NCBI GenBank assembly: GCA_040218535.1 | Contig: JAVJRG010000005.1 | Coordinates: 1,302,001 to 1,366,000, forward strand | Direction: 5' to 3' | Length of the DNA: 64,000 nt | Source: Lacipirellulaceae bacterium | GTDB lineage: Bacteria > Planctomycetota > Planctomycetia > Pirellulales > Lacipirellulaceae | In this document: one piece after another, positions 53,001 through 60,921 of the stretch | How positions within the stretch are numbered: the first letter of the stretch is position 1 | Layout: each line of letters starts with the position of its first letter | Translations under genes and position numbers: made by a program | Notes under the pieces: model-generated | Databases searched by the model: none | What the model saw: only the letters and a program-made list of their open reading frames with translations | What the model was told of the DNA's origin: nothing

Positions 53001-56000
53001 AAGTTCGGCATGTCTTTGGCCGTCACGGGGACTTTCACCATATTGCTCTTGCCGCGCATGGTGACGAGCTTCGGCGGCAAGTAAACACCATTTGAGGGAC
53101 GCAAGAACAGCAAGACGGCAGCGCCGGCTTTGTTGGTACTGATCTGTAGCTCGACCACCTCGCCGGGGGCGTAGTCCTTTTTGTTGGTGACGATCTCAAC
53201 GTCGTTGAACTGAAAATCGCCGCTGTCGAAGTTGTCACCTCGAATGGTGAGGATCTGGGCCCCTTCATTCGACTTACCGTCCGCGCCCGTCACTTCGTAA
53301 GCGAGGCGGTACTGACCGGGCTCTGACGCGGCGATCTGCAGGCTGGCACGTCCTTGCTCGTCACTCGCCAGGTCCCAAGTGGCGACCTCGTTTTCGACAG
53401 GTTTTCCCTCTTCGTAGGCAATTCGCAAGAGGCGCAGCTTGCCTTCGCCGGCCACCGGCTTGCCGTCGAGTGTGCGTGCTGCGGCACTCACCTCGATCGT
53501 ATCGCCCGAACGGTAGAAACCGCGGTGGGCCCAAAGGAAGACTTGGAACGGTTGACGGGCGACGAGTACCTCACCTTTGGCAACCACGGTACGCCGTGAC
53601 TCGTCGACGACCTCCGCGGTGATCTCGTAGCGGTGGTCGGTGTCGGAGTGGAATTCTTTGGCCAGGGCCGTGTCGATGTCGACTTGGAGCGTGCCGTCTT
53701 CACCAATCTGAGCTTCGCGCTCGATGAGCAACTCCGGCGGCGTCGGCTGCCGCCAGACCCACCAAGGCCAAGGACGTCCGCAACCCCACCGCGCCCAGCC
53801 TGGGTACCAGTGATAGTCGGGCGTGAACCACCAGTATCCGCGGCCGTAAAGCCAGTCCCAACGCGATTCGGGGTACCACTGCTGATCGTAATCACTCCGG
53901 GTGACTTTCAGTTTCACCGTGGCATTGGTGACGGGGGAGCCGAAGTAGTACTTCGCGTTGATCTTCGCAGTGACTTTCTCGCCAAGCGAGACGGGCTCCG
54001 CCGGCGCTTCGATGGTCACCTCGTATTCAGGCTTCTTATACTCCTCGACACGAAAAGTGCCGCCGCCGTGATTGACGACCATCAAGTTGTACTGGCCGAG
54101 GGTGGCATCGTCAGGAAGCGTCCACTCGCCGACTAAGCCTCCGTAAGCGTCGGCGGTAGCTTGCCCGGTGTAAACTTTCTCGCCTTTGGGATTTCGGATT
54201 TCAATTTGGAAGCTCTGATTCGCGAAGCGAGAGGGTTGTTCGACACCGTCCTTTTTTCCGCCCTCGACCTCTTTGTCGTACTGCGCGTTCCTCACCCAGA
54301 ACTTGAACTGCACCTTGTGGCCGGGCCGGTAAACGGGCCGGTCCGTAATCGCCAGAACTTTGACTTGTTTGTATTGCTGGTCATGGTAGTTGGCCCGCCA
54401 AATTCCGCTGTAGCCAAGGTAGGCGAAGCGGCCCACGCCAGCTTTCTCTGTGTCATCCGTTGCCGTGGCTATCCATTGATAGTTGTTCCGGTTCCCATCG
54501 GCGGGCAATTCGACCATGCCATGCTCATTGGTGAACTCGGCGAATTGTTTGATGTCAGTGACCCGGCGACCACTCTTGATGCGTCGATGCCAATAGCCGA
54601 AGAACTCAACGTTCATCTTGGGAAGTGGCTTGCCGGTGACGGAATCGGCAACGTAGTAGAGAGCTTTTCCCTCCAGCGGCTTCTTCACGATCGCCGTATC
54701 GGTCAGCCAAACGATCACGCGGTCCTCGTTGCCATCGCGCATCTTGGCGGTGACGAAATAGGCCCCGGCTTTCGAGAGAGGAGTGGAGATGCGTTCCAGT
54801 TTGTCGAAATGGTTGTCGCGCGGCTTGAGGTCAACCGACCAGCGAGCCACCTCCTCGCCGAGGTACTTCTTCTGATTCTCTTCGACGATGCGATAGCCCA
54901 GATTGCCGAGCTGTATTTGATTCCAATCGAGTTCGCGTGGGTTGCTCTTGAGGTGTTGCTTGACATCGTTGAGAAGCTGTTTGACGTTCAGCTTGTGGGC
55001 GGTGAACTCCACCTGCTCACCATTACGGAAGCGAAGCTCAAGAGTCGCGCCTTTTCCGGCGGGTTGCATCACGGTGTAACCAAACCGTCCCCACGGTTTG
55101 ACGATTTGCTCGTACTTGTCGCGATAGTGGTTGCGCGGTTGTGGCTGCGCCTGCTCGGCCAACACTTTCAGCAACTTGGCCGCTTCGGAGTATTGCCGAC
55201 GATTAGAGAAAACGTCCGCGAGGGCGTCTGCTGCGGAAGCATAGTTGCCGCCACGATGCTCCGCATCCAGTTCCATGACCTTTCGATAAAGAGCAACGTG
55301 GTTGTGCTCTTCCGGCAGCTCGAAACGCTTTACGCCCGTGGCGAGTTGCGCGATCGTTTCATTCTCAGCCAGTGTGTGTAGGGCGTAGGTCCCTTTCACG
55401 GTGTCCGCGTCTTGTCCACGCCCAAACCAGCCGTAGCGGGCCATCGTCTGCACCCCAAATTGCGATTGCAGGAATGCCGCACGCTCAAGCAGGACATCAC
55501 CGGCAGTCAGCGGTGCCCAGCGGACTCTTTCTGCAAGCAACCACCGCCAACGCTCACCGTCGTTCTTGGCTGCCTCCCAGCTTTCGGGCTCGTCGTAGTA
55601 CAGCGGCTCTCCTGCGGCGTCGACGGGGGCGTCGCCGCTGTTGCCGTAGCCATAGTAGCCTTGTTCATAGTCGGGCAACGTTCCCAGATCAGTCAGTTGT
55701 TGCATCCGCCAGCGTTGGGGTGGCATCATCGCCTCGGCATAACGCTGGATGAATAGCAGGCCCTCCTGCTGACCTTGGGCCTGCTCAGCGTCGTCGCTAG
55801 CCTTCAGCCGTTCCAGCGCTTGCCCATAGAGTTGCAACTGGCGGACGCGGTCGCGCTGCTGGGCGTTCATCCACCGTCCGCCGCCCCGGTGTTGCCCTCG
55901 GCGGAACTCGCCGGCGATCATGTAGCCGTAGTGCTCGACCCACCGATAGCTCTCCGCCACGGCAGCGAGAACACGCCAGTCTTCTTGATGCTGCTTGGCG

Positions 56001-56302
56001 ACCGCTTCGCGATAGGAGTCAATCTCGTGGGTTTGGTTCAGCTCTCGGTAGCAGCGGAGGGCATCGTTGAAGGCCTCGACAATTTGTCGCGACTGGGCTT
56101 GTCGAAATTGGGCGTCGGTGCCCGACTTGTTGCTCAAGGTGTTCTTGCGAAATGCCGCGAGCGCTTCCTTGTAATTGCCATCCTGCATGAGCTTTTTCGC
56201 CGCGGGGAAGTCAGGGGTGTCCTCGGCGACCAGGTGCGAGAGTGCGGTCAGACCGATCATCATTACCAGAAGGCTCGAAAAGAGCCTGCGTGAAGAATTC
56301 AT
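50021..56302 (-). CDS. Bacterial alpha-2-macroglobulin family protein with thioester
   Basis: Very large envelope protease trap. Signal peptide (LFSSLLVMMIGLTALSHLVAE), a helical N-terminal part (about 30-400), then macroglobulin domains: KVLAITDRPVYRPGHKVQFKFWVR (about 650), VTAKINAKYYFGSPVTNATVKLKVTRSDY and AHRGFYRSGDTIEVSA. The thioester motif YGCTEQ puts Cys1545 and Gln1548 in the reactive site. Two insertions are odd: an aromatic stretch at about 810-860 (YWWFTPDYHWYPGW, PWPWWVWRQPTPPE) and a glycine-rich one near 1245-1260 (GGRGGGFGGGGGFYGG). No penicillin-binding protein 1C gene, the common partner, is adjacent. 2093 aa. Confidence 0.93.
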   Translation of the reverse strand: MNSSRRLFSSLLVMMIGLTALSHLVAEDTPDFPAAKKLMQDGNYKEALAAFRKNTLSNKSGTDAQFRQAQSRQIVEAFNDALRCYRELNQTHEIDSYREAVAKQHQEDWRVLAAVAESYRWVEHYGYMIAGEFRRGQHRGGGRWMNAQQRDRVRQLQLYGQALERLKASDDAEQAQGQQEGLLFIQRYAEAMMPPQRWRMQQLTDLGTLPDYEQGYYGYGNSGDAPVDAAGEPLYYDEPESWEAAKNDGERWRWLLAERVRWAPLTAGDVLLERAAFLQSQFGVQTMARYGWFGRGQDADTVKGTYALHTLAENETIAQLATGVKRFELPEEHNHVALYRKVMELDAEHRGGNYASAADALADVFSNRRQYSEAAKLLKVLAEQAQPQPRNHYRDKYEQIVKPWGRFGYTVMQPAGKGATLELRFRNGEQVEFTAHKLNVKQLLNDVKQHLKSNPRELDWNQIQLGNLGYRIVEENQKKYLGEEVARWSVDLKPRDNHFDKLERISTPLSKAGAYFVTAKMRDGNEDRVIVWLTDTAIVKKPLEGKALYYVADSVTGKPLPKMNVEFFGYWHRRIKSGRRVTDIKQFAEFTNEHGMVELPADGNRNNYQWIATATDDTEKAGVGRFAYLGYSGIWRANYHDQQYKQVKVLAITDRPVYRPGHKVQFKFWVRNAQYDKEVEGGKKDGVEQPSRFANQSFQIEIRNPKGEKVYTGQATADAYGGLVGEWTLPDDATLGQYNLMVVNHGGGTFRVEEYKKPEYEVTIEAPAEPVSLGEKVTAKINAKYYFGSPVTNATVKLKVTRSDYDQQWYPESRWDWLYGRGYWWFTPDYHWYPGWARWGCGRPWPWWVWRQPTPPELLIEREAQIGEDGTLQVDIDTALAKEFHSDTDHRYEITAEVVDESRRTVVAKGEVLVARQPFQVFLWAHRGFYRSGDTIEVSAAARTLDGKPVAGEGKLRLLRIAYEEGKPVENEVATWDLASDEQGRASLQIAASEPGQYRLAYEVTGADGKSNEGAQILTIRGDNFDSGDFQFNDVEIVTNKKDYAPGEVVELQISTNKAGAAVLLFLRPSNGVYLPPKLVTMRGKSNMVKVPVTAKDMPNFFVEAVTVHGGRMHETVREIYVPPADRVINVEVVPSAETFKPGQKAKVQLKLTDTQGNAFVGSTVLAVYDKSLEYISGGTNVPEIKEFFWKWRRSHRPQSETNLGRYESPIAKRKEIRMGNLGVFGESIVDLIVSTVDGESWQEGQAGEFGGRGGGFGGGGGFYGGRLSKSSRARSLEMDDAMPMAAAAPMDESRVDSFSRSGEDSSGRDQSSDETYLVAPTVRENFADTAFWNAALETNSDGLTEVEFDMPENLTAWKVAVWGMGHGTRVGQSSAEVVTRKNLILRLQAPRFFIQKDEVVLSANVHNYLSESKEVRVKLELEGGVLEGPKNLETMVEIPADGEKRVDWRVKVIGEGTAVVRMSALTDEESDAMQMSFPAYVHGMLKTESFTGVIKPDENSGEFTFTVPAERRPEQTRFELRYTPTLAGAMVDALPYLADYPYGCTEQTLNRFLPTVLTQQTLIRMGVDLADIEKKRTNLNAQEIGDDVERAKEWQRFDRNPVFDDAELNKMVKAGVNRLTEMQLSDGGWGWFSGWGEHSSPHTTATVVRGLLVAQRNDVAIVPGVIDRGVQWLERYQQQELAKLDNWDREKDKARDVEKAAKRRADNLDALVYLVLAENKKKNASMRDYLYQDRTTLAVYSKAVFGLALKLQGEEEKLAMVMQNLSQYVKQDDENQTAWLDLPGGYWWYWYGSEYEAQAYYLKLLVAENPESEVAPRLVKYLLNNRKHATYWNSTRDTALVVEAFADYLAATKEGQGEVELEVLIDGELKKTVTINSENLFTFDNKLVLEGEGPEGNGLDTGKHTVQFRKRGEGPIYWNGYLTNFTLKDPIEAAGLEVKVKRNYYKLVPVKKEIDVAGNRGQAVSQRVEKYDRQPIVNLEELTSGDLVEVELVVESKNDYEYLMLEDRKPAGCEALEVRSGYNGNDLGAYVEYRDDRVNLFVRRLARGKHSVSYRLRAEIPGKFSALPTEVSAMYAPELKANSDEFKLRISD

Positions 56303-56625
56303 ATTCTGTGTGCCTACTTCTTCTGCCTGGAAGTTGCCTTGGAGAGGTTCGTTTTACGCCGGAGAGCTGGGAAACGTCTAGCCGAGCTCGTTCTCCGGCC
56401 TACGAAAGTAGACGAAACCAGAGGTGAGAAAGTTCCTTCGTAAGCGAGGAGGCGACCTGACCCTCCATTTAGCCCGATTATGCCAGTTCCACCAATTAAG
56501 ACGAGTACCAAACAACTGGCCGTGGGTGCTTCAGCACCCCGGCACCAGCGAGCCAATCCTACACTTGCGGAGAAACGAGATTCCGCCCTCCCACTTTCGC
56601 CCTCCCATTCTCGTACTCGCACGCC
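56303..56625. other. 323-nt divergent promoter region
   Basis: It separates the divergent alpha-2-macroglobulin and sugar-transferase genes. CGCCCTCCCA is repeated with 14-nt spacing at 56584 and 56598, twice a heptamer, so it may be a decayed heptanucleotide array. No promoter was identified. Confidence 0.4.
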
Positions 56626-58038
56626 GTGTTCAGCTCCAACCAATTCCAAGTCCGCCAGCATCGTTCGCTCGTCGACGTCGCGTATCGTTTGCTTGATGCA
56701 GCAGCGATCTTCGCAGCGACCTTCGCGGCTACGCGATACTCTGAGTTGGAGCCCGTTGATGGCCTGTTGGTCGTTGGTGCCACCACATGGCTGCTCCACA
56801 TGGTGGCGGTCGAGATCAGCGGGCTCTACCGGAATTGGCGTGGAGCGCGACTGACCAACGAGTTGTGGTGCGTGCTGATCAACTGGCTTTACCTAGCACC
56901 GGCGGTGCTAGGAGTCGGTCTGCTCACGCGATACAACGTCGACTTCAGCTATCAGACTAAAGTCGTCTGGCTCGTTCTCACGCCGATCGTCATGGCCAGC
57001 GGACGCGTGCTGCTACGATTGGTGCTTCGCAACTTGCGTCGCCGAGGATTGAATACCCGTCGCTTCGCTATCTGCGGCGTGAACAAGCTGGGTGTTCAAC
57101 TCGCGACGAACATCAATAACTCACCGGAACTTGGACTTGATTTCGCTGGCTACTACGACGATCGCCCCGAAAGCCGCACTGCTGATCAACTTGATGAGGC
57201 CCGACAACACCGGGGCGACTTGAGCGAACTGGTCAATGCGGCTCGCGGAGGTGAGATTGATATCATCTTTATCACCTTTCCGATGCGTGCCGAAGACCGC
57301 ATTCGCCAATATCTTGATCGACTCGGTGACACGACGGCGAGCGTGTACATCGTGCCAGACTTCTTTGTCTTCCAGATGTTACACGCGCGTTGGAGTCAAA
57401 TCGATGGCTTGCCGGTAGTCAGTGTCTTCGAGACGCCGATCACGGGGATTGATGGTGTGATTAAACGGGGATTCGACCTCGTTGCGGCGAGCATCCTCCT
57501 CGTGCTGCTGGCAGTGCCGATGCTGGCTGTCGCGCTAATGGTGAAGCTCTCCTCGCCAGGCCCGATCTTCTTCCGTCAAAAACGATACGGTCTAAGCGGC
57601 GAAGAAATCTACGTCTGGAAATTCCGCAGCATGCGTGTCCATGAAGAGCATGACACAGTGACCCAAGCCACGAAGGGCGATAGTCGGATCACTTCCGTTG
57701 GAGAAGTCATCCGCCAGACCTCACTTGATGAACTGCCCCAGTTATTCAACGTGATCGAAGGTAGCATGTCGTTAGTCGGACCGCGGCCTCATGCGACGGC
57801 TCATAACGAACAGTACCGATCGCTCATCGACGGCTACATGCTCCGGCACAAAGTGAAGCCGGGGATCACTGGTCTGGCCCAAGTGAATGGCTGGCGCGGT
57901 GAGACCGAAACGCTCGAAAAAATGCAGAAACGTGTTGAGTTCGACCACCGATACATTCGCGAGTGGTCGCTGTGGATGGACATCAAGATCTTGGTAAAGA
58001 CCGCACTGGTCGTCCTGAAACAAGAAAACGCCTACTAG
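56626..58038 (+). CDS. Polyprenyl-phosphate hexose-1-phosphate transferase (WcaJ-like)
   Basis: Membrane enzyme that starts exopolysaccharide repeat synthesis by loading a sugar phosphate on undecaprenyl phosphate. Membrane segments lie in the first 130 residues, then a nucleotide-binding-like domain (FAICGVNKLGVQLATNIN, about 145-275), a further hydrophobic segment at about 285 (RGFDLVAASILLVLLAVPMLAVALMVKLSSPGPIFFRQKRYG) and the catalytic region YVWKFRSMR, TSLDELPQLFNVIEGSMSLVGPRPHA. 470 aa, normal for the five-TM type. The start is a GTG without a clear ribosome-binding site. A palindromic repeat follows the stop. Confidence 0.93.
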   Translation: MFSSNQFQVRQHRSLVDVAYRLLDAAAIFAATFAATRYSELEPVDGLLVVGATTWLLHMVAVEISGLYRNWRGARLTNELWCVLINWLYLAPAVLGVGLLTRYNVDFSYQTKVVWLVLTPIVMASGRVLLRLVLRNLRRRGLNTRRFAICGVNKLGVQLATNINNSPELGLDFAGYYDDRPESRTADQLDEARQHRGDLSELVNAARGGEIDIIFITFPMRAEDRIRQYLDRLGDTTASVYIVPDFFVFQMLHARWSQIDGLPVVSVFETPITGIDGVIKRGFDLVAASILLVLLAVPMLAVALMVKLSSPGPIFFRQKRYGLSGEEIYVWKFRSMRVHEEHDTVTQATKGDSRITSVGEVIRQTSLDELPQLFNVIEGSMSLVGPRPHATAHNEQYRSLIDGYMLRHKVKPGITGLAQVNGWRGETETLEKMQKRVEFDHRYIREWSLWMDIKILVKTALVVLKQENAY

Positions 58039-58052
58039 GGAAAGACATTCAT

Positions 58053-58077
58053 GAGCCGAGAGGCGTAAGCCCTCGGC
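58053..58077 (+). repeat. 25-nt palindromic repeat, GCGTWAGC family, copy 4
   Basis: GAGCCG-AGA-GGCGTAAGC-CCT-CGGC, 14 nt after the stop of the WcaJ-like gene, sense orientation. The stem AGCCGAG/CTCGGCT is perfect, unlike copies 2 and 3. Confidence 0.75.
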
Positions 58078-58094
58078 TAATCGTGGCAAGAATC

Positions 58095-58232
58095 ATGAAG
58101 CCCGAAGACTCACTCTCCGACGATCTCCCTTTGCACTGGCAAGCTTTTCTCGTCGTGGCTTGCCTATGCCACGCCATTGCGACCGTACTAGCCAGCGATC
58201 TCGTCCATCAGTCGGGTGGCGACTGGTGGTAG
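58095..58232 (+). CDS. Small membrane protein (45 aa) in the exopolysaccharide locus
   Basis: MKPEDSLSDDLPLHWQAF followed by a hydrophobic helix (LVVACLCHAIATVLASDLV) and a GGDWW end. It starts 56 nt after the WcaJ-like stop, just past the palindromic repeat, and converges on the GGDEF gene with six bases between the stops. No clear ribosome-binding site is seen. No family is recognised. It could be a regulator of the transferase, but this is inference from position only. Confidence 0.45.
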   Translation: MKPEDSLSDDLPLHWQAFLVVACLCHAIATVLASDLVHQSGGDWW

Positions 58233-58238
58233 CCAGAG

Positions 58239-59123
58239 CTACCGAGGCAAACGCTTGCTGGCGTACATCGCACGGTCGGCTTCCTGAATCAGATCAGCCA
58301 ACGAAATCGTCTTCACATTGGCAATTGCCGCCCCGATTGCCACACTTACCTGAACTGAATTGTACTCGAGTTGAATCGGATGCTCGGTGACACGCTGGAG
58401 ACGTTCGACAATTGGCTTCGTTGCTTCGAGTGTGCTGATTTTCGGAAGAAGGAAGACAAACTCGTCTCCACCGTAACGGACAACAAGATCACCAGCGCGG
58501 ACCGTCTGCTGCCAGCGGCTTGCAATCTCCTGTAGTACGGAATCTCCGGCAGCATGCCCGTGGGCGTCGTTAATCGCCTTGAATCCATTAAGATCAGCGA
58601 ACAAGACGGCGTGTGTCTCTTGTCGAAGGCGCTGGAACTCTTGAGCAAGGGCTGCCCTATCCGGCAACCCCGTTAATGGATCCGTTGAGTACGAGGAGTC
58701 GATCGCTGATCCGTCGCAGAAGGTCGCCAGGATGTAACCTTCTGCCGCAGGGGATGCTGCACGACTTACTTCCTCACTGGGTGAGCTGTGCAACACGCCG
58801 AACCCAAAGATCGGTCGTAAGCAGATAGATAGGTTCGGCTTGTCGCCTCCCCCCGTCGCGATGTGAAACGCGGTGTTGCTGGTGGTTTCCGATTGAATGG
58901 AGGCTAGGCAGTTCTGGTAGGCCTGTTGGGCCTGCTCTTCTGGGAACAGCAGGCAGAATTCATAGTTCACTGCCTCGTGTGGGTCGAAGTTCAGCCTCTG
59001 AGCTGCCCCACTATTTAGCCCAAGAAGCCGGCCTGAGAGGGCCTCGAAGAGACAGTAGCCTTGAGAAAGCCCCTCTTGCGTCAGATGCGCCTTCATAGGG
59101 TCAGTTCTGGACTCGAGTGGCAT
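58239..59123 (-). CDS. Diguanylate cyclase (PAS-like sensor plus GGDEF)
   Basis: Makes cyclic di-GMP. An N-terminal PAS-like region (GYCLFEALSGRLLGLNSGAAQRLNFDPHEAVNYEFCLLFPEE, about 20-70) precedes a GGDEF domain from about 150 (DPLTGLPDRAAL, LFADLNGFKAINDAHGHAAGD), with the active loop YGGDEF (about 215-220) intact and an inhibitory RxxD site (RAGD) five residues before it. 294 aa, no membrane segment. Lies within the exopolysaccharide locus, so it probably tunes matrix production. Confidence 0.92.
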   Translation of the reverse strand: MPLESRTDPMKAHLTQEGLSQGYCLFEALSGRLLGLNSGAAQRLNFDPHEAVNYEFCLLFPEEQAQQAYQNCLASIQSETTSNTAFHIATGGGDKPNLSICLRPIFGFGVLHSSPSEEVSRAASPAAEGYILATFCDGSAIDSSYSTDPLTGLPDRAALAQEFQRLRQETHAVLFADLNGFKAINDAHGHAAGDSVLQEIASRWQQTVRAGDLVVRYGGDEFVFLLPKISTLEATKPIVERLQRVTEHPIQLEYNSVQVSVAIGAAIANVKTISLADLIQEADRAMYASKRLPR

Positions 59124-59768
59124 TGTAAACTCTTGCTGCGTAATTGGTTAGGTTGTTGAAGCGGGACAGTGCTTGGCGATGAGGTCCAGAAATGTGCAAC
59201 TTGTACTCAAAAAGCGTAGCTGCCCCCTATCATTTTGCTGTGCGTTACAACCTCTAAAACCGCCAATTCTTCTAGAAAGCGTTCGACCAAAGTGAAACCC
59301 GTATTATAATCGCACTTTGCCTCAGTGGGCAAAATACTCCCCAGAGGGCGATGCACCTTTCGAATTTCTGACGCAGCTGCTGCACGCTGCGAACGGAGTC
59401 GTTGCAGACAGGGCCACCCAAGTGTTGGCTGTGTTTCTGAGACGAGAAGGCGCTCACCTCTTGTGCAGTCCCTCCACCCCCAGCCATTTCGCAGACAAGA
59501 TTCCCTCGATCATCTCTTCTTCATCATTGAAGAGGGAAATGGTTTGGGATGAAACCAATGGTAGGTCATGAATTCCAAAAGTGTGAATTCGCCTGTTGGG
59601 GGGCTATGTAACTAAAGGTCGTAGAACCGGCCCGACCCATTCGCAATAGATTAGGCGAGAGATCGGACTGTTTCCTACGGACGGCAAGTTTTCACCAGGC
59701 CTAGACACGACGCAGTTGCCAGACGACAGACGCAAGAAGCAAGACCCCTCTCTGATATAAGCACCACA
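59124..59768. other. 645-nt divergent gap between the GGDEF gene and the second sugar transferase
   Basis: Open frames at 59317-59571 and nearby overlap and have no ribosome-binding sites, so none is called. No riboswitch, small RNA or repeat was recognised. The length suggests a regulated promoter, which cannot be pinpointed. Confidence 0.4.
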
Positions 59769-60866
59769 ATGAAAACGCCAAACCAGGCACTGAAATTCCA
59801 CAATCGGATTCTGCGTCGCCGACGTAAAGCCGATGTTTTCTTACTTAATGAAGCCGATTTCCGTTTTGCCGCTGACTGCGAACGCATGCGTGTTGATCGT
59901 AACCGTTCCGTGCTCTCGCTGCTATTAATCCGGCTTCCGAAGAAACGTTCCGCCGAAAAGGACATCGCGTTCCTCGCGCGAATTTTAGAAGGGCGTTTAC
60001 GGATCACTGACACGCCCGGCCTGTACGACGACGATTGCGTCGGAGTGCTTCTGCCAGACACGCCGGCGGAAGGGGCTTGGAAAGTAGCTGAGGATGTCAG
60101 TGAAGTTTATCCCCCTGGCCCAGACCGCCCTGAGTGTCAGGTATTAACGTACCCTGATCAGCATCCGCCCCGAAAAGAAGAAATCGGGGATGATGAGGGC
60201 GCCGCCGTCGGGGTGCGTGAGACAAGGTTAGCCGATGAAGAAACCTCTGATTGGTTCTTCTCCGTAGCGACCCCACTTTGGAAACGGGCAATCGACGTTA
60301 CCGGTGCCACGGTTGGTTTGATGCTGACGGCTCCGTTGATTTTGACTGCGGCAGCGGCAATTAAGGCGACCTCAAAGGGGCCCGTTTTCTTCCTGCAGGA
60401 GCGTGAAGGTCGCGGCGGAAAGCGTTTTAAGATCTTGAAACTCCGTACCATGCGCACCGACGCGGAGAAGAAAAAAGCCGACCTTCGCCCGCTCAGTCAG
60501 CAGGATGGCCCAGCCTTCAAGCTACGACGCGACCCCAGGACGACCAGGGTCGGGCGCTTTCTGCGCTGGACCAGCATGGACGAGCTTCCCCAATTCTGGA
60601 ATGTGCTCCGCGGAGAAATGTCGCTTGTCGGTCCACGCCCCCTGCCAGTCGATGAGTCGCAGGCGTGCCTTGGCTGGCAGCGTAGGCGATTGAGCGTCGC
60701 TCCAGGAATGACCTGCACCTGGCAAGTTAGTGCTCGCGGTAATGTCATGTTTGATGATTGGGTGCGAATGGATTTGAACTATGCCGACAAAAAGTCACTG
60801 CTCAAGGACGCCAAGCTCATTGTCATGACGCTCCCCTCGTTGCTCTTGAATAAAGGCATGCGATAG
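59769..60866 (+). CDS. Sugar transferase with N-terminal GGDEF-like pseudo-domain
   Basis: The C-terminal 200 residues are a monotopic sugar transferase: WKRAIDVTGATVGLMLTAPLILTAAAAIKATSKGPVFFLQEREG, FKILKLRTMR, TSMDELPQFWNVLRGEMSLVGPRPLP and PGMTCTWQVSARGNVMFDDWV. The N-terminal 130 residues have no membrane segments but read like a degenerate GGDEF/nucleotidyl-cyclase fold (FAADCERMRVDRNRSVLSLLLI, IAFLARILEGRLRITDTPGLYDDDCVGVLLPDT), with no GGDEF motif. 365 aa. It belongs to the family of PEP-CTERM- or EPS-associated transferases. The N-terminal reading is a fold guess. Confidence 0.85.
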   Translation: MKTPNQALKFHNRILRRRRKADVFLLNEADFRFAADCERMRVDRNRSVLSLLLIRLPKKRSAEKDIAFLARILEGRLRITDTPGLYDDDCVGVLLPDTPAEGAWKVAEDVSEVYPPGPDRPECQVLTYPDQHPPRKEEIGDDEGAAVGVRETRLADEETSDWFFSVATPLWKRAIDVTGATVGLMLTAPLILTAAAAIKATSKGPVFFLQEREGRGGKRFKILKLRTMRTDAEKKKADLRPLSQQDGPAFKLRRDPRTTRVGRFLRWTSMDELPQFWNVLRGEMSLVGPRPLPVDESQACLGWQRRRLSVAPGMTCTWQVSARGNVMFDDWVRMDLNYADKKSLLKDAKLIVMTLPSLLLNKGMR

Positions 60867-60921
60867 GGGAGTCGGAGCACATGAAGAGTCATTATCGAGT
60901 GAAAACGATTTACCATAAGCC

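Noticed and set aside
54161-55381. A 406-codon open frame on the plus strand opposite the alpha-2-macroglobulin gene
   Set aside because: It is complementary to a well-supported coding sequence and shows no domain, start site or ribosome-binding site of its own.
59317-59571. Overlapping 75- and 84-codon frames in the gap between the GGDEF gene and the second sugar transferase
   Set aside because: Two overlapping frames compete, neither has a ribosome-binding site, and neither resembles a known protein.
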